From the NCBI GenBank assembly GCA_963580285.1, contig OY757015.1, positions 150,410,082-150,474,081 on the forward strand: 64,000 nt of DNA. The letters run 5' to 3'. This stretch comes from Lucinisca nassula (lineage: Eukaryota > Mollusca > Bivalvia > Lucinida > Lucinidae). Under the pieces are notes generated by a model, which saw only the letters and a program-made list of their open reading frames with translations, made no database searches and had not been told where the DNA came from. Of this stretch, positions 10,605-22,433 are shown in pieces (within the stretch, counting starts at the first letter, position 1; each line of letters opens with the position of its first letter). Position numbers and translations under genes: made by a program.

Positions 10605-11175
10605 AAATACTAGTTAAATCATGTTGAGCCATCAATTCACCTAACCAAGCTTTTCCTGGGCAGGCCTATACATAAATGGTGAACCAGTACAGTGTATATT
10701 CTTTTGACAAAAACTGACAACAGCCCTTTGGGTGTGAGACTGACGTCTAGAGAAGATTTCATGATCACTCTCCACGACAGAATGTTGGCAAACCAGTTTG
10801 TAGGGTGATTGAACCTATGACTACCTGGGCCCAGTTGTTCAAAGCATCATTAGCTCAATGAGCTCAGTGGTCTGCACACATTTTTCAGCAAAAATATTAG
10901 CATATCTTCCGTATTAAATGATCAAACTTTTAACAAGTCTTTAACTAACAACCAAATTGTTAGCTGTTCTAGCAAGTACAATATCTTTGGTATTTTTGCT
11001 AAAAAAATGTGAGCAGCTTTTGCATTTGCAAAAGCTGCTCACATTTTTTTTCAGCAAAAATATTTGCCATATTAAATGATCAAAGTTTTTTCAATTCGCT
11101 GACGTCAGTTTTGAACAACTGGACCCTGATCACGAGTCAGAAGCGTATCCAATTGAGCCACTGAGGCCAACAGGT
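10605..11175 (-). mobile_element. tRNA-derived SINE split by a MITE
   Basis: The body (10605-10831) and tRNA-like head (11128-11175) align with the uninterrupted copy at 10203-10545. The break falls between GACTACCT and GATCACGAGTCAG, which are contiguous in that copy. The intervening 10832-11127 is a MITE. Confidence 0.6.
10832..11127. mobile_element. TIR MITE, GGGCCCAGTTGTTCAAA family
   Basis: Ends GGGCCCAGTTGTTCAAA and TTTGAACAACTGGACCC are inverted copies with one mismatch. Internally there is a long hairpin (10975-11062) with the GCAGCTTTTGC / GCAAAAGCTGC core. It sits inside a SINE, giving an insertion order. Confidence 0.7.
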
Positions 11176-11400
11176 TATGGTTTAAGGGCTACAATGGCTG
11201 ACAGGCTAGTTGGATGCATGGACAAATGCATACATGGTGAGATGCACATTCACATAGATGATGATTTCAACAGGTGTAGACTAATAACCAGAGAAATCGG
11301 ACAAGACTGAACTAGCATTACCATAACACACCTGTGCTACAAAGTGCATTTTTCACATCTCCAAAAAGGCTTTTTTTCTGATGAAAATCTGTGATAATAT
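11176..11400. other. No recognisable feature
   Basis: AT-rich intronic sequence with no repeat, exon or motif that I can support. Confidence 0.5.
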
Positions 11401-11403
11401 TCT

Positions 11404-11660
11404 TACTTATACTGCAGGCATAGGCTGTGGGTGCTCATTAGAACCGCCTCATTGAGGCGGTTCTAATGAGTACCCACAACCTATGTATGAGGCGGTCCTA
11501 ATGAGCACCCACAACCTATGTCTTGGAGCCAAAACAAGAAAAATAATGTTTAGCCCCATAAAACCCCAATTTTCTCTATATAAAGTGGGGTTTAGGGTGG
11601 TTGGGGGTGTTAATTTCATGGAACCTGGAGTTAAAGATTATTTTAACCTTGAAAGTGTGG
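11404..11660. mobile_element. Fold-back element, GGCGGTTCTA family
   Basis: There is a perfect palindromic core around TTAGAACCGCCTCA / TGAGGCGGTTCTAA (11440-11474), then a second partial copy of the arm (11487-11520). An AAACCCCA...TGGGGTTT hairpin follows (11568-11598). Other copies are near 24950, 36720, 45680, 53465 and 58860. Confidence 0.65.
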
Positions 11661-11879
11661 CAAGCCACAATTTTTTTTTTCTGAAATAAAATTGCCATTT
11701 GCTCTAAATATTTCTATGGTGCTTTATGGGGTAAAGAATCATTCCTATGTGGAATCATGTGCAATAGAAGGAAAAAAAATCAACTACATCTACAGCATGT
11801 CTCATGCAAAACTACTCATGATGCAACCTCTAGAACTATATTTATCAGCTACCCCCTATATTGATTGCATTGTAACACC

Positions 11880-11932
11880 TTGACCTGATAAAGATATGCT
11901 ATCTCAGGACAAGTGAGCTTTATCAGGTCAGT
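11880..11932. repeat. Short inverted repeat
   Basis: TGACCTGATAAAG and CTTTATCAGGTCA form 13-bp arms around a 27-bp loop. It may be a small MITE remnant. Confidence 0.5.
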
Positions 11933-12031
11933 GTGACATTGCACTTCCATGAACTGTATTACTGGAAAAATTGGCAAAACTGTAAGTGTACAAGTGGATT
12001 AGCTGATAAATAGAATACCAGATTCATGTCA

Positions 12032-12150
12032 TTTGATATCAAGTTTATCAGGCTTGGCTTCGAGAATGCATGAATGAGAATGCAAGCCTTGCGATTCTAC
12101 AAGCGTTCGCTAAGCCTTGCCTAATAAACTTGATATCAAAAGACATTTTA
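12032..12150. mobile_element. Fold-back MITE
   Basis: Arms containing TTTGATATCAAGTTTAT (near 12033) and ATAAACTTGATATCAAA (near 12124) enclose a GC-richer core with CAAGCCTTGCG. No gene is seen in 11660-12298 apart from these hairpins. Confidence 0.55.
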
Positions 12151-12302
12151 CTCAGCATGCACCTATTATTGTATGAAATACTACATCATTCTAAGCTGGT
12201 CAGATGACAGAAAAAAACTTGCACCAAGCATGACTTACAGAGCACATTTTCAAATTACTTTTTGAGAGAAAACAGAAAATAAAGTTTTGCATTATATATT
12301 AA

Positions 12303-12507
12303 CCCTTGTCCTGCTGAGCCTGGATATGCCTTATTTTCCAAACAATGAAGATCCAGATCAGATGGCTTCTGATGAAGCCATCTGATCAGGATCTACATTG
12401 TTTGCCATTCAGATTGTGAATTTGTTGCAATAATTTGCATCAAGTAATCTGATTGGTTGATAATCGGTAGTGGGTGTGGCAGATTAAAATATTCAGCAGG
12501 ACAAGGG
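12303..12507. mobile_element. TTAA MITE, CCCTTATCCTGCTGA family
   Basis: Ends CCCTTGTCCTGCTGA and TCAGCAGGACAAGGG are perfect 15-bp inverse copies, flanked by TTAA at 12299-12302 and 12508-12511. The core is a hairpin (GATCAGATGGCTTC / GAAGCCATCTGATC). This is the best preserved of about eight copies in the window. Confidence 0.8.
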
Positions 12508-12511
12508 TTAA

Positions 12512-13509
12512 TCCACTGCCCAAGCAGTGGATCCATATGGACTGCCAAGTCTTATTTTCTCTGAGAAATGAGAAAATGAAAAGGTTGACATCTACTCTAG
12601 AATGTTCTGTGGTGCTTTAAGTGCTAAAATGTCCAAATACTATATTGAAAAAAAAAATGAATGTGTTAATTTTGTATTTATAGCTAGAGCAATTTGACAG
12701 GAGACTGACGACCTCTTTTACCATAATTTCACCCGACTGAATGCATATATTTATCTTCTCTGTTTTCCAAAGAGGTTGATATTGTTATTCAATACATAGA
12801 GGCTGGTTAATGGGTCGCAATTCACGAGATGCCGAAAATGCACGAGAAGCTTACGAAAAACCAACCTACGAGGGTAGGCTGAAAAGTTCTGAGCCTGACC
12901 AAGAAGCAGGCATCGAACAGCCATGAAATTTTGTATTCATTAAAAAGTACTGTATTTAACATAAATATTTGAACACCTCAACTCCTTACCATAATTGTTC
13001 ACAAATCTGAACAAATACAAATTCTGATGCATTTGCGAATGTTATGTTACATTTGATTGGATAACTTTGAAAATTTATGTAGCTTTGCTTTTCACTGGCT
13101 GACAGTGTTTTAAATAGATGGGGATGCTTGCTGATTTAGGAAAAAAAACTAAAAACATACAACTGCATTTTGCAAACCTTAAAAATGAATAAGTGATTAG
13201 AATGGAGATATATCATTAGGGGAGGCCAATTCCTGGTTTTATGGTCTCAAATTTCCTTTTATGCTGACACAAATTTGTGGCAGTAAACCTACTGATTTAC
13301 TTCCTAGTGTTAAGGCTAGCTATTGCTGAGAAATGAGCCTTAAAAACACTTTGTTGTGAAACTTTAAAGTTGCTTTGTCCTAATTCTTGACCTCTAAGCC
13401 CAACCTCAGGGCCTTAACCTGGAGACTTGTGTTATAGAATAGCAGTGTATATAATATGGTTATATTCCAAATTTGATAAAGGTTCTGACCAATGGGTGCT
13501 GAGATAAAC
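12512..13509. repeat. Scraps of dispersed families, no gene
   Basis: 12940-13020 is a piece of the ACACCTCAACTCCTTACC family that is also at 21270, 42690 and 46440. 13300-13509 is the left part of a family with GCTGAGAAATGAG and GACCTAATTCTTGACC, which resumes at 15093. The remainder is AT-rich with nothing recognisable. Confidence 0.45.
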
Positions 13510-15092
13510 TAGAGCTGTCAGAGGATCTGACTATAGCCCCGCTTCAGCGCTGTCAGAGAAGAAAGTTATTTAAGCTGCAGAGAAAACAGTTATGAACAAG
13601 AAATAACTGTTGAAAATTTTACATTATCTGGAAAAACTCTAAGAGTTGTGAACCCTTGTCCCTCATTTCAATGAGCATGATACAGTACCAGAATGTCCAT
13701 GTTTATACTAAATTTCATCTTCCATTTTTCAATGTTCAAAGGGTAATAACTCCTAAAGTAGGCAAATCAGAGTCAGGGTTCCTGCGCTCTGCACATTGTC
13801 TCATGGTGCTTTACACTTGTGTGAAGTGTCATGAAAATATCTCAAATGGTTTGTGAGTTATGGAGCCGACACAGTCAAAATTGCCTTTTTAAATGTTCAA
13901 AGGACAATAACTCCTAAAGTAGGCAAACCAGAGTTATGGTTCCTGCACTCTGCACATCATCTCAAGGTGCTTTTCATTTATTTGAAGTTTCATGAAAATA
14001 TCAGAAACGGTTATGGAGCGGACATAGTTAAAATTGCCATTTTTTAATATTCAAAAGCCTATAACTGAAAAAGTAGACAATCCAGAGTTTGGGTTCCTGC
14101 GCTCTGCACACGTAATATGGTGCTTTACATTTGTGTGAAGTTTCATAAAATTATCTCAAACGGTTTTTGAGTTATCGAGCAAAGACGGCTAAAATTGATA
14201 TTTTTCAATATTCAAAGGGAAATAACTCAAAAATTAGGCAATCCAGAGTTATGGTTCCTGCACTCTGCACACCATCTCATGGTGTTTAATGTTTGTGTGA
14301 AGTTTCATGAAAATATGTGAATGGGTTTTAAAGTTATGGAGCGGACACGAAAATTGTTAACAGACACAGACAGACACACAGACAGACACACAGAAAATAC
14401 GAAAACCAGAGTTATGGTTCTTGCGCTCTGCACATTGTCTCATAGTGCTTAACATTTGTGTGAAGTTTCATGAAATTATCTCAAACGGTTTTCGAGTTAT
14501 GAAGCGGACACTGTTAAAATTGCCATTTTTCAATGTTCAAAGGGCAATAACTCCAAAAATAAGCAATGCAGAGTTATGGTTCCTGCGCTCTGCACATCGT
14601 CTCATAGTGCTTAACATTTGTGTGAAGTTTCCTAAAAATATCTCAAACGGTTTTCGAGTTATGAAGAGGACACAATTAAAATTGCCATTTTTCAATGTTC
14701 AAAGGGCAATAACTCCAAAAGTAGGCGATCCACAGTTATAATTCCTTCGCTCTGCACATTGTCTTATGGTGTTTAACATTTGTGTGAAGTTTCATGAAAA
14801 TATGTTAAGCAGATACAAAGTTATGGAGCCAACACAAATTAACGGAATCACGGAATTACGGAAAATGTTCAAAGGGCAATAACTCCAAAAGTAGGCAATC
14901 CACAGTTATAATTCCTTCGCTCTGCACATTGTCTTATGGTGTTTAACATTTGTGTGAAGTTTCATGAAAATATGTTAAGCAGATACAAAGTTATGGAGCC
15001 AACACAAATTAACGGAATCACGGAATTACGGAATGACAGAAGGACATGGCAAATCCAATATAGCCCCACTTTTTCAAAGCGGGGCTATAAAG
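13510..15092. repeat. Tandem-core element, about 160-bp units
   Basis: It starts with AGAGCTGTCAGAGGATCTGAC and ATAGCCCCGC. Units of about 160 bp follow (GGGCAATAACTCC, TCCTGCGCTCTGCACA, GTGTGAAGTTTCATGAAAAT). It ends in the hairpin ATAGCCCCAC...GCGGGGCTAT (15061-15089). Two successive units near the end (about 14694-14850 and 14868-15035) look identical, implying recent duplication. The flanks join as one other repeat family, so this is an insertion. Confidence 0.65.
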
Positions 15093-15136
15093 AACATTGT
15101 ACTTAAAATTAAAATTGGATATGACCTAATTCTTGA

Positions 15137-15152
15137 CCCCCCCCCCCCCCCC
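15137..15152. repeat. Poly-C tract (C16)
   Basis: An uninterrupted run of 16 C sits inside the GACCTAATTCTTGACC dispersed repeat, where the other copies have only C-rich sequence. Confidence 0.9.
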
Positions 15153-15339
15153 TACCAGCCCCATCCCAGGGCCTGACACTGGGGACTTGTATTTGGAACA
15201 GAAGTTTACCCTGTTATATACATGTAATGTTCTTGCACACCAAAAGAGGAAATCCAGGATTTTAGCTTGGGCTAGAAATTCTGTTTTTACCCTGGTGTTC
15301 TTACCCAGGCAAACAACGTCAGTATAAGCCACAAAAACA

Positions 15340-16276
15340 AACAAGAGGGCCCAGAGGGCCCTGGTGCCCTCACCTGTGTGTCACTGTCTCGAGTACATTC
15401 TATTTTTAGCTCTGGTGACCATCCTGTTCATCAGCAGAGTGATTTTAGCTTATTTGGTAGGGAGTAACCTAGGCAACATTCCTGTGAAGTTTGAATCAAA
15501 TTGGCCTTAGGGTTTAGGAGGAGTTCACGTTTGAATCAAATTTACAATACTTTTCTATTTTCAGCTCTGGTGGCCATTTTGTTCATCGGAGAGGGATCGT
15601 TTTAGCCTTTTTAGTAAAAGTTTGTAAAGATAAATATTCTGACAAAGTTTCATGATGATTGGACCAAAAATGCTCCTTCTAGAGTGTACACAAGGTTTTT
15701 CTAAGATTTGACCTACTGACCTAGTTTTTGGCCCAACATGACTCAGTTTCAAACTTGGCCTAGGTTTCATAGAGATAAATACTCTGATTGAGTTTCACAA
15801 AGATCCAATCATAAATGAATGAGTTATGCTGGTCACAAGCATTTTACCATAGTTAGCAATGGGAACCTATGGAATCTAAAAGGGGTCATAACTCAACCAA
15901 AAATGATCAGACCTGACCCAGATTTTTGTGATCTCTACAATATATATCGGTTTCAGACAGATCAGGCCAAAAATGAATGTGCTAAAGAGGGTCCAAGCTT
16001 TTGTTAAATGGTTGCCATGGCAACCAGACTTTGCAATTGATGCTCACAAAACATACTATGTCATTGTTCCCCCATCCAGTGTACACCACAAATGAAGTTT
16101 GATTGAAATCAGCCTGCAGGCTGCCGAGATATTGCAGTTTGAAAGTGTGGACGACGAGGGAGGCCTGCCATCCTATAAGCTCCGCCGGAGCCTTTGGCTG
16201 AGCTAAAAAAGTGCGGACTAACCCACAAACAAACAGACAGTGCAAAAACTATATGCCCTCCTATGGGGGCATAAAA
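15340..16276. repeat. Tandem-core-type element with GGGCCC start hairpin
   Basis: It starts AACAAGAGGGCCCAGAGGGC, then CCCTCACCTG. Two or three loose units (TTTTAGCTCTGGTG) follow. Near the end are GGAGCCTTTGGCTGAGCTAA and an ATGCCCTCCTATGGGGGCAT hairpin (16252-16272). Confidence 0.5.
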
Positions 16277-17430
16277 ATACTTAATCTGAGCCTTCAGGAT
16301 AAAGGTCAGTAAATGACCTTGACCTTTGGAATTGATAAACTTGGATTCAGCTGATTGCAAATATCATTTCTGATGCCACAAGCTACCATGCATTAAAAAA
16401 AATCCACTGTTTTGCCTTTTTTCCATACAAATGTCTGAAAGACCAAATTTGACCTTGCCATAAAGCAGGTCAAGGTCAACCAAAGGTCATCATTTAAAAA
16501 ACTTGGAAGGGCCCCCAAGTCCCCGATGCTGGATACCAAGTTTCAAGGTCATCGGCCATTCGGTTCCTGAGAAGAAGATTTTTAAAAGTTTTTACCAAAT
16601 ATGGGCAATGACCGGTCACAGGTCAAAAATTTTGCATGGGTGGGAAGTCCTTGTCACATAGTACATACATGCCAAATATGAAGGCTCTATCTTAAATGGT
16701 TCAAAAGTTATGAGAAAGAAGGTCAAAGGTCAAGGTCACAGGTCAAAATTTTTGTATGAGTGGAAAGTCCTTCCAACAAGGAACATACATGCCAAATATG
16801 AAGGCTACATCTCAAATAGTTCAAAAGTTATGATAAAGTAGGTCACATGTCAAGGTCAAAGTCACAAATCATTTTTGTATGAATAGGAAGCCCTTGTCAC
16901 AAGGAAACTACACACCAAATATGAAGGCCCTATCTCAAATGCTTCAAAACTATGACAAAGTAGGTCAAAGGTCAAGGTTATAAGACAATTTTTTTGCATG
17001 GGTTGGAAGACCTTTTCACAAGGAACATGCATGCCAAATATGAAGGCACTATCTCAAATGGTTCAAAAGTTATAATAAAATAGGTCAAATGTCAAGGTAA
17101 AGGTCACAGATCATTTTATGTATGATTAGGAAGCCCTTGTCGCTAGGAACCTAAATGCCAAATATGAAGGCTGTATCTCAAAAGCTTCAAAAGTTATGAC
17201 AAAGTAGGTCAAGGTCATGGGTCAAAAGTTTTGAATGGTTGAGAAAACCTTGTCACAGGGAACATACATGCCAAATATGAAGGCTCTATCTCCTATGGTC
17301 CAAAAGTTATGATAAAGTAGGTCACAGGTCAAGCTCAAAGGTCAAATCTTTATATAAGTGGGAAGCCCTTGTCACAAGGAACCTACATGCCACATATGAA
17401 GGCTCTATCTCAAACTGTTCAAAAGTTATG
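16277..17430. repeat. About 120-bp tandem array (AGGTCAAGGTCA)
   Basis: Units share GCCAAATATGAAGGC, CTATCTCAAATGGTTC and GTAGGTCAAAGGTCAAGG. At least eight copies are diverged by substitutions and small indels. The first part (16300-16560) belongs to the element family of 36772-42036. Confidence 0.65.
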
Positions 17431-18655
17431 ACAAATAATCTACTGATCTACTTTTTGATTTGACATGACTCATATTCGAACTTAACTGAGATATTTCCAG
17501 ATGATCATTACGTGCAAGTTTTATAATGATTTGACTAAAACTGTGGCCTCTTAGAGTGTTCAAAACGTTTTCTATGATTTGACCTGATGACCTACTTTTT
17601 GACCCCAAATGACCCATATTCAAACTTGACCCAGATATTGTCAAGTTGATCATTCTGAGCAAGTTTGATGATGAAACTGGGGCCTCTAGTGTGTTCACAA
17701 GGTTTTTCAACAATCTGACCTACTTATTGACCAGACATGACCCATATTCGAAATTAACCGAGATATTGTCAAATGATCATTTTGATGATGATCAGACCAA
17801 AACTGTGACCTCTAGTGTGTTCAGAGGGTTTTTCTATGATTTGACCTACTGACCTACTTTTTGACCCGACATGACCCATATTCAAACTTGACTGAGATAT
17901 TGTCAAGATGATCATTCTGGGCAAGTTTGATGATGATCGGACCAAAACTGTGGCCCCTAGTGTGTTCACAAGGTTTTTCTATGATTTGACCTACTGACCT
18001 ACTTTTTGACCTGACATGACCCGGATTCAAACTTGACTGAGATATTGTCAAGACTCATTCTGAGCAAGTTTGATGATGATCAGACCAAAATTGTGTCCTC
18101 TAGTGTGTTCACAAGGTTTTTCTCTGATTTGACCTACTGACCTACTTTTTGACCTGACATGACCCATATTCGAATGTGACCAAGATATTATCAACATGAT
18201 CATTCTGAGCAAGTTTGATGATTATTGGACCAAACCTGTGGCCTCTAGTGTGTTCAGAAGGTTTTTCTATCATTTGACCTACTGACCTACTTTGTGACCC
18301 AACATGACCCATATTCGAACTTGACCGAGATATTGTCAAGATGATCATTCTGAGCAAGTTTGATGGATGATGATCAGACCAAAACTTTGGCCTCTAGAGT
18401 ATTCACAAGGTTTTTCTTTGATTTGACCTACTGACCTATTTTTTGACCTGCCATTACCCATATTCGGACTTGACCGAGATATTGTCATGATGATCATTCT
18501 GACCCAGTTTGATGATGATTGGCCCAAAACTGTGACCTCTAGTCTGTTCACAAGAAAAGTTTATGCACGCTCGGACGCACGCACACACGAGGGACAAAAA
18601 GTGATCCCAAAAGCTCACCTCGTCACTACGTGACATGTGAGCTAATAAAGGGTTA
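17431..18655. repeat. About 144-bp tandem array and terminal hairpin
   Basis: Eight or so units carry GACCTACTGACCTACTTTTT, GAGATATTGTCAAGATGATC and TGTGTTCACAAGGTTTTTC. The array ends in a short ACGCACGCAC stretch and the CGTCACTACGTGACATGTGA hairpin, then GAGCTAATAAA. The minus-strand open frames here are repeat artefacts. Confidence 0.65.
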
Positions 18656-18704
18656 AGTAAAGCAAAATGAACATTTTCATTGATGTTGTGCAAGAAAAAG
18701 AACC

Positions 18705-18812
18705 TAATATCGGGTTCTGTTGTAGATGGGTGTTTCCAAACCTGAACCTCAGCATAGCCTCCTTTCCTCCCTCAGTTGGAAACGCCCATCTACAACAGAG
18801 CCCCATATTAGA
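18705..18812. mobile_element. Fold-back element
   Basis: Arms GTTGTAGATGGGTGTTTCCA and TGGAAACGCCCATCTACAAC pair with one mismatch across a 30-bp loop, with imperfect pairing extending outward to AATAT / ATATT. Confidence 0.65.
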
Positions 18813-18839
18813 TTCTTATATTATTCAAACAGGAAAGTA

Positions 18840-19725
18840 TTCTAGCCAGTGGGTGCTGAGATGAAAGCTCCTAAAAGCTTTGTTGTGAAACTTCAAGGTG
18901 ATTGTGACCTAATGCTTGATCCCTCAGCCCCAACCCAGTTCTTGTGGAATAAAAGTTTACTCTACCATATGATTTCATTCCAAATAGAAAAGCATTCTGG
19001 TTAGCAGTTACTGAGAAAAGCACTTTTAAAAAACTTTAAGATTAACTTGCAAGTGTATGTGACCTAATACCATAGGTGTCAACCAATTTTAGATGTTTTA
19101 AAAATTGTTTGTATTTTTAGGTTTTAGACACATTATCTGTATTGTCAACATAAAAATCTGTACTCCTGTCGCTTCTCTGACCACCTTATCAAACCAGCAA
19201 ATTATCCATGTTTAAAGGGTAGATTTTCCATTCCTTGAGGTACCTGCCCAGCTCTAAACAAGCATTTTTGTTATCGAAGCCTTACAAGAACCGTCACTGT
19301 TGGCCATACTGATGGAAATACACACCATGAGAAAAAAACTGGGTACCAGTAAATAGTTTGGGTTTCCAGTTTGCCGAACTGCAGCAAAACGAAACACCTT
19401 GTAATCATTCTTTTATACACAGAAATTTAATTATCCTTACAGATCATGTTTATCTTTATCAGAATTACTATATGGCTGTATTGACTGAATTTCATGATTT
19501 TTCTGTACAGCAATAGAGGGAAAATGTATGGATTCACATAATTCTTGACACCTCAGCCCCACCCCAGGTCTGACTCTGGGGATTTCAAATCTGAAAGGGT
19601 TCTGGCCACTGGTTGCTGAGATATAAACATTTAACCAATTGTATACTAGTGGACTCTTCCATTGCTATATGTTTGACATGTCCATTTGTCATATAACGGG
19701 TGTCAGGCCTATTTTTTTCATTTTT
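18840..19725. repeat. Dispersed GACCTAAT-family copies
   Basis: 18845-19080 and 19540-19630 match the family seen at 13300-13509 and 15093-15290 (GGTGCTGAGAT, GTGACCTAAT, CAGCCCCAACCC). The rest is AT-rich and unassigned. Confidence 0.45.
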
Positions 19726-19862
19726 ATTTTATTTTTGACAGAAAATTCTGTTAGCAAATAGTGCAGGTCCTGATCAGATGCTGCATTTTGCTGCATCTGA
19801 TCTGGGCCTGCACGGTTTGCCAAGGTACACCTTTAGGGGTTTCCATGCATGCAATGGGTTAA
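19726..19862. mobile_element. TTAA MITE fragment, CCCATTTCAGACC family
   Basis: The hairpin CAGATGCTGCATTTTGCTGC.. and GGGCCTGCACGGTTTGCC match the family at 44291-44511. The right TTAA is at 19859-19862. The left end is degraded. Confidence 0.5.
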
Positions 19863-19872
19863 ATAACTTCAA

Positions 19873-20200
19873 TGGGCGTAATCGGCCCCCGCCCATCGGG
19901 GCTTGAAGAAATAGATGGACTGCATGATGCTTCCACGCAGAGCTGAAACGGATCACACATGAGTACTGGTAATCTGCTTAGCGGATCTAAGCTTGCCCAG
20001 GCAAAGCGGTGCGAGTGGGACCATTCATGCTTATAAACCCTATTGGTTTCATTGGGCTACAGGACTTGAAATGTCATTTCATCTCAATGTCGGGTAAAAA
20101 GTCCCACAAAATTGGAAGCGACCTCTCCAAAATGACCTATACAGTGTTGACGGGGACATTAAACCTCAAACAAACAAACAAACAAATCAGTGGGCGTAAT
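19873..20200 (+). mobile_element. SINE with 10-bp target duplication
   Basis: TGGGCGTAAT occurs exactly at 19873-19882 and 20191-20200, bracketing the element 19883-20190. The 3' tail is AAACCTCAAACAAACAAACA, typical of a SINE. No A/B boxes are obvious in the head, so the element may be 5'-truncated. The 136-codon frame over this segment is not a gene. Confidence 0.8.
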
Positions 20201-20870
20201 GCTAACACGGACATCAATGCAGATGCCCAGATGACAGCAAAAGCTCTCAGTTACGTTCATAGAGGCAAGCTAAAAATCTATGAAACGCCACTATCAAATG
20301 TCTTCATCATTCTGTATACTGCCATTTCTAAAGCCATGAAAACATCTACTGTCCTAATGTCACCACAGTTTTCTCACCACAAAAGTTTTCAGCACAGAGG
20401 ATTATGGGAAAGACAGTGATAAGCATGCGAGGTAGGAGGAAAGGTGAGGGAAAGCCATGCTAATTTACCTTGTGCAGTGGTTGTTGAGTGAGCTTTGGGG
20501 TTTACCACAACAGGATAATCACATATTGGCAGTTATATATAAGCTGAAGTATAAAACTAAACAATCTTGTACAATACTGAACACATAAAGAGAAAAATAA
20601 GTTTATATTTTTCAGTTTTTCACAAGTACACATAAGCTTTTCATGTGACAATTTTCTGTCCTATATTGGAGAGATTTGCCATTGTAATGAGGGCCATTTC
20701 TTAACAAATGTAAAATTCTCAGTTCACATGAGCGACAGTCCAAAATTTTGGCCTAATTTGGGCAAAAATACGCGTCAAAATGAGGAAGTCTCAGGGAGGT
20801 ATCACAAGTATGATAATCCTCTCCACAAAACTGTTCAATATACATGTAATATGGTTTGGATATAACAGTT
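20201..20870. other. No recognisable feature
   Basis: AT-rich intronic DNA. No splice-flanked exon or repeat family was recognised. Confidence 0.4.
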
Positions 20871-20965
20871 TAATGATGGGTCCCAAAAATATATAGATTA
20901 TATAGAAAATGGTCAATTTTCAATGTAATCTATACATTTTTGTTTTAGATTTGATATAACACGGT
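20871..20965. mobile_element. Hairpin MITE, ATAGATTATATAGAAAA family
   Basis: ATATATAGATTATATAGAAA and its inverse pair around an AAATGGTCAATTTT centre, followed by GATATAACACGGTTGTTT. Copies are at 43090-43195, 58575-58690 and twice at 63384-63908. Confidence 0.6.
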
Positions 20966-21047
20966 TGTTTAACCAAAAGGTTTCTGCTTTGGGCCCCAAC
21001 AATAGAGTTGCAAAGAAGCTGGGATGTAATTGTTTTCTTATTCTGTT

Positions 21048-21208
21048 AGCCCTTGTCCTTAGTAAAAGAACAAAACAACCACTACCTTTGTGAACAGTGT
21101 TGATCCAGATCAGATGGCTTCTGATCAGGATCAACACTGTCAAATATATTTGATTGGTTGATAGTCAGAAAGAGTGACAAAATTAATTTATTCAGCAGGA
21201 CAAGGGTT
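21048..21208. mobile_element. CCCTTATCCTGCTGA-family MITE
   Basis: Left end CCCTTGTCCTTAGT and right end CAGCAGGACAAGGGTTA are present, with the hairpin core GATCCAGATCAGATGGCTTC. The TTAA flanks are mutated. Confidence 0.6.
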
Positions 21209-21269
21209 ATTTTGTCAGACTAGTACATTGGTATTGGACACGAGAGTTTGTTAACCTTGAAGCCTGTTA

Positions 21270-21490
21270 TAAAGCTACCTTATTTACCCTAAATATTTGG
21301 ACACCTCAGCTCCTTACTATACTTGTTTTAAAATTTGAAGAAGTAAAATATACTACCCAATGTTGTGTCTCAGAATAGCCAGATGTGTGGCAAACAGGGT
21401 TGACCCTGATGAGACGACACATTCTGTGGTGTCTCATCTGGGTCTACACTGTTTGCTAAGGCCTGTCTGTCCAAATACATACAATAAATA
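21270..21490. mobile_element. Dispersed MITE, ACACCTCAGCTCCTTAC family
   Basis: It contains GTTGTGTCTCAGAATAGCC and a long imperfect hairpin (GACCCTGATGAGAC / GTCTCATCTGGGTC). Related copies are at 42650-42930 and, heavily interrupted, at 46430-53720. Confidence 0.5.
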
Positions 21491-21892
21491 CGATATTAAC
21501 TGTTTGGGTTGTTCAAGACTCCACACTTGCATTGAGGTGATCAGTTAATCAGTTTAACATGAAAACCGGAATACCCAAAGAAAAAACACCCAAATGGCCA
21601 TTACAGAAGTAGATAAAAAGTACACACACACAAAAAAAACAAGAATGCTAATTTTTGCTTGGCATGTTAAGGGTTAAGAAAATAATCCTGTTTACAATAT
21701 TATGCCCAATATGACAAAGAAACAAACAAAATGAACATCATGGACAGAGAGACAGCATGTTTACATACACACATACATACAACAATATCTTCCATAAAAT
21801 GCATATGATATGGGAAATTACAAATATGAGACAACAATGAGCAGTAAACAGATACAACTTCAACTCCAAATAAGGCAGAATAACAAGGATAA
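21491..21892. other. No recognisable feature
   Basis: AT-rich, with a short CACACACA tract. Nothing else supportable. Confidence 0.4.
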
Positions 21893-22125
21893 TTAACCTT
21901 TATCCTGCTGAATAAATTAATTTCAGACTATCCAACAATCAAAATTACTTTATATAATGTATCTGTTCAATTCACAAAATGCATGATAAACAGTGTCTGA
22001 AATCTGATCAGGATCTACACTATTTGACATGAATTTGTAGCAACTAATTACATCAAGTAATCTGATTGGCTGAAAGTCAGAAATGGGTGTAGCTAAATAG
22101 ATTTATGGGAAGCAGTGGGTTTGTC
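21893..22125. mobile_element. CCCTTATCCTGCTGA-family MITE, decayed
   Basis: TTAA at 21893-21896 is followed by CCTTTATCCTGCTGAATAAA. The family's inner phrases (AATCTGATTGGCTGAAAGTC) continue to about 22100. The right end is unclear. Confidence 0.5.
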
Positions 22126-22433
22126 AAAGATGGTTCCCAAAGGTATGCATTATTAATTCCTGATTTTTGTACAACATAGATTGTTGGTATTCATTTGAAT
22201 CGTGGCCATGGGTAGTTTCTAATGTACAGATAGAATTGTGGGTATCCATTAGAACCACCTCAGTAAGAGCACTTACAATCTGATTTTAGACCTAATGTGG
22301 AAAAGGAAAAGGACAGCAGGATAAGTCCTGTTTTGGAAGATAGTTCCCTTTTGAACAAGAATTCCACCTAAGGCTATTTTGTGCCTGTGTGGGGCACAAA
22401 GTCACAGAACCATGAAATGTAGATCAAAGTCAA
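22126..22433. other. No clear feature (fold-back scraps)
   Basis: Contains GTATCCATTAGAACCACCTC, a decayed piece of the GGCGGTTCTA fold-back family. Nothing else is recognised. Confidence 0.35.

Noticed and set aside
13656..15000. Series of 60-110 codon frames and regular repeats that might suggest a CRISPR-like or gene array
   Set aside because: Units are about 160 bp, diverged along their whole length, with no constant repeat/unique spacer pattern; this is a tandem-core element in a eukaryotic genome.
20009..20419. 136-codon plus-strand frame
   Set aside because: It runs through a SINE and its target duplication into unrelated sequence.
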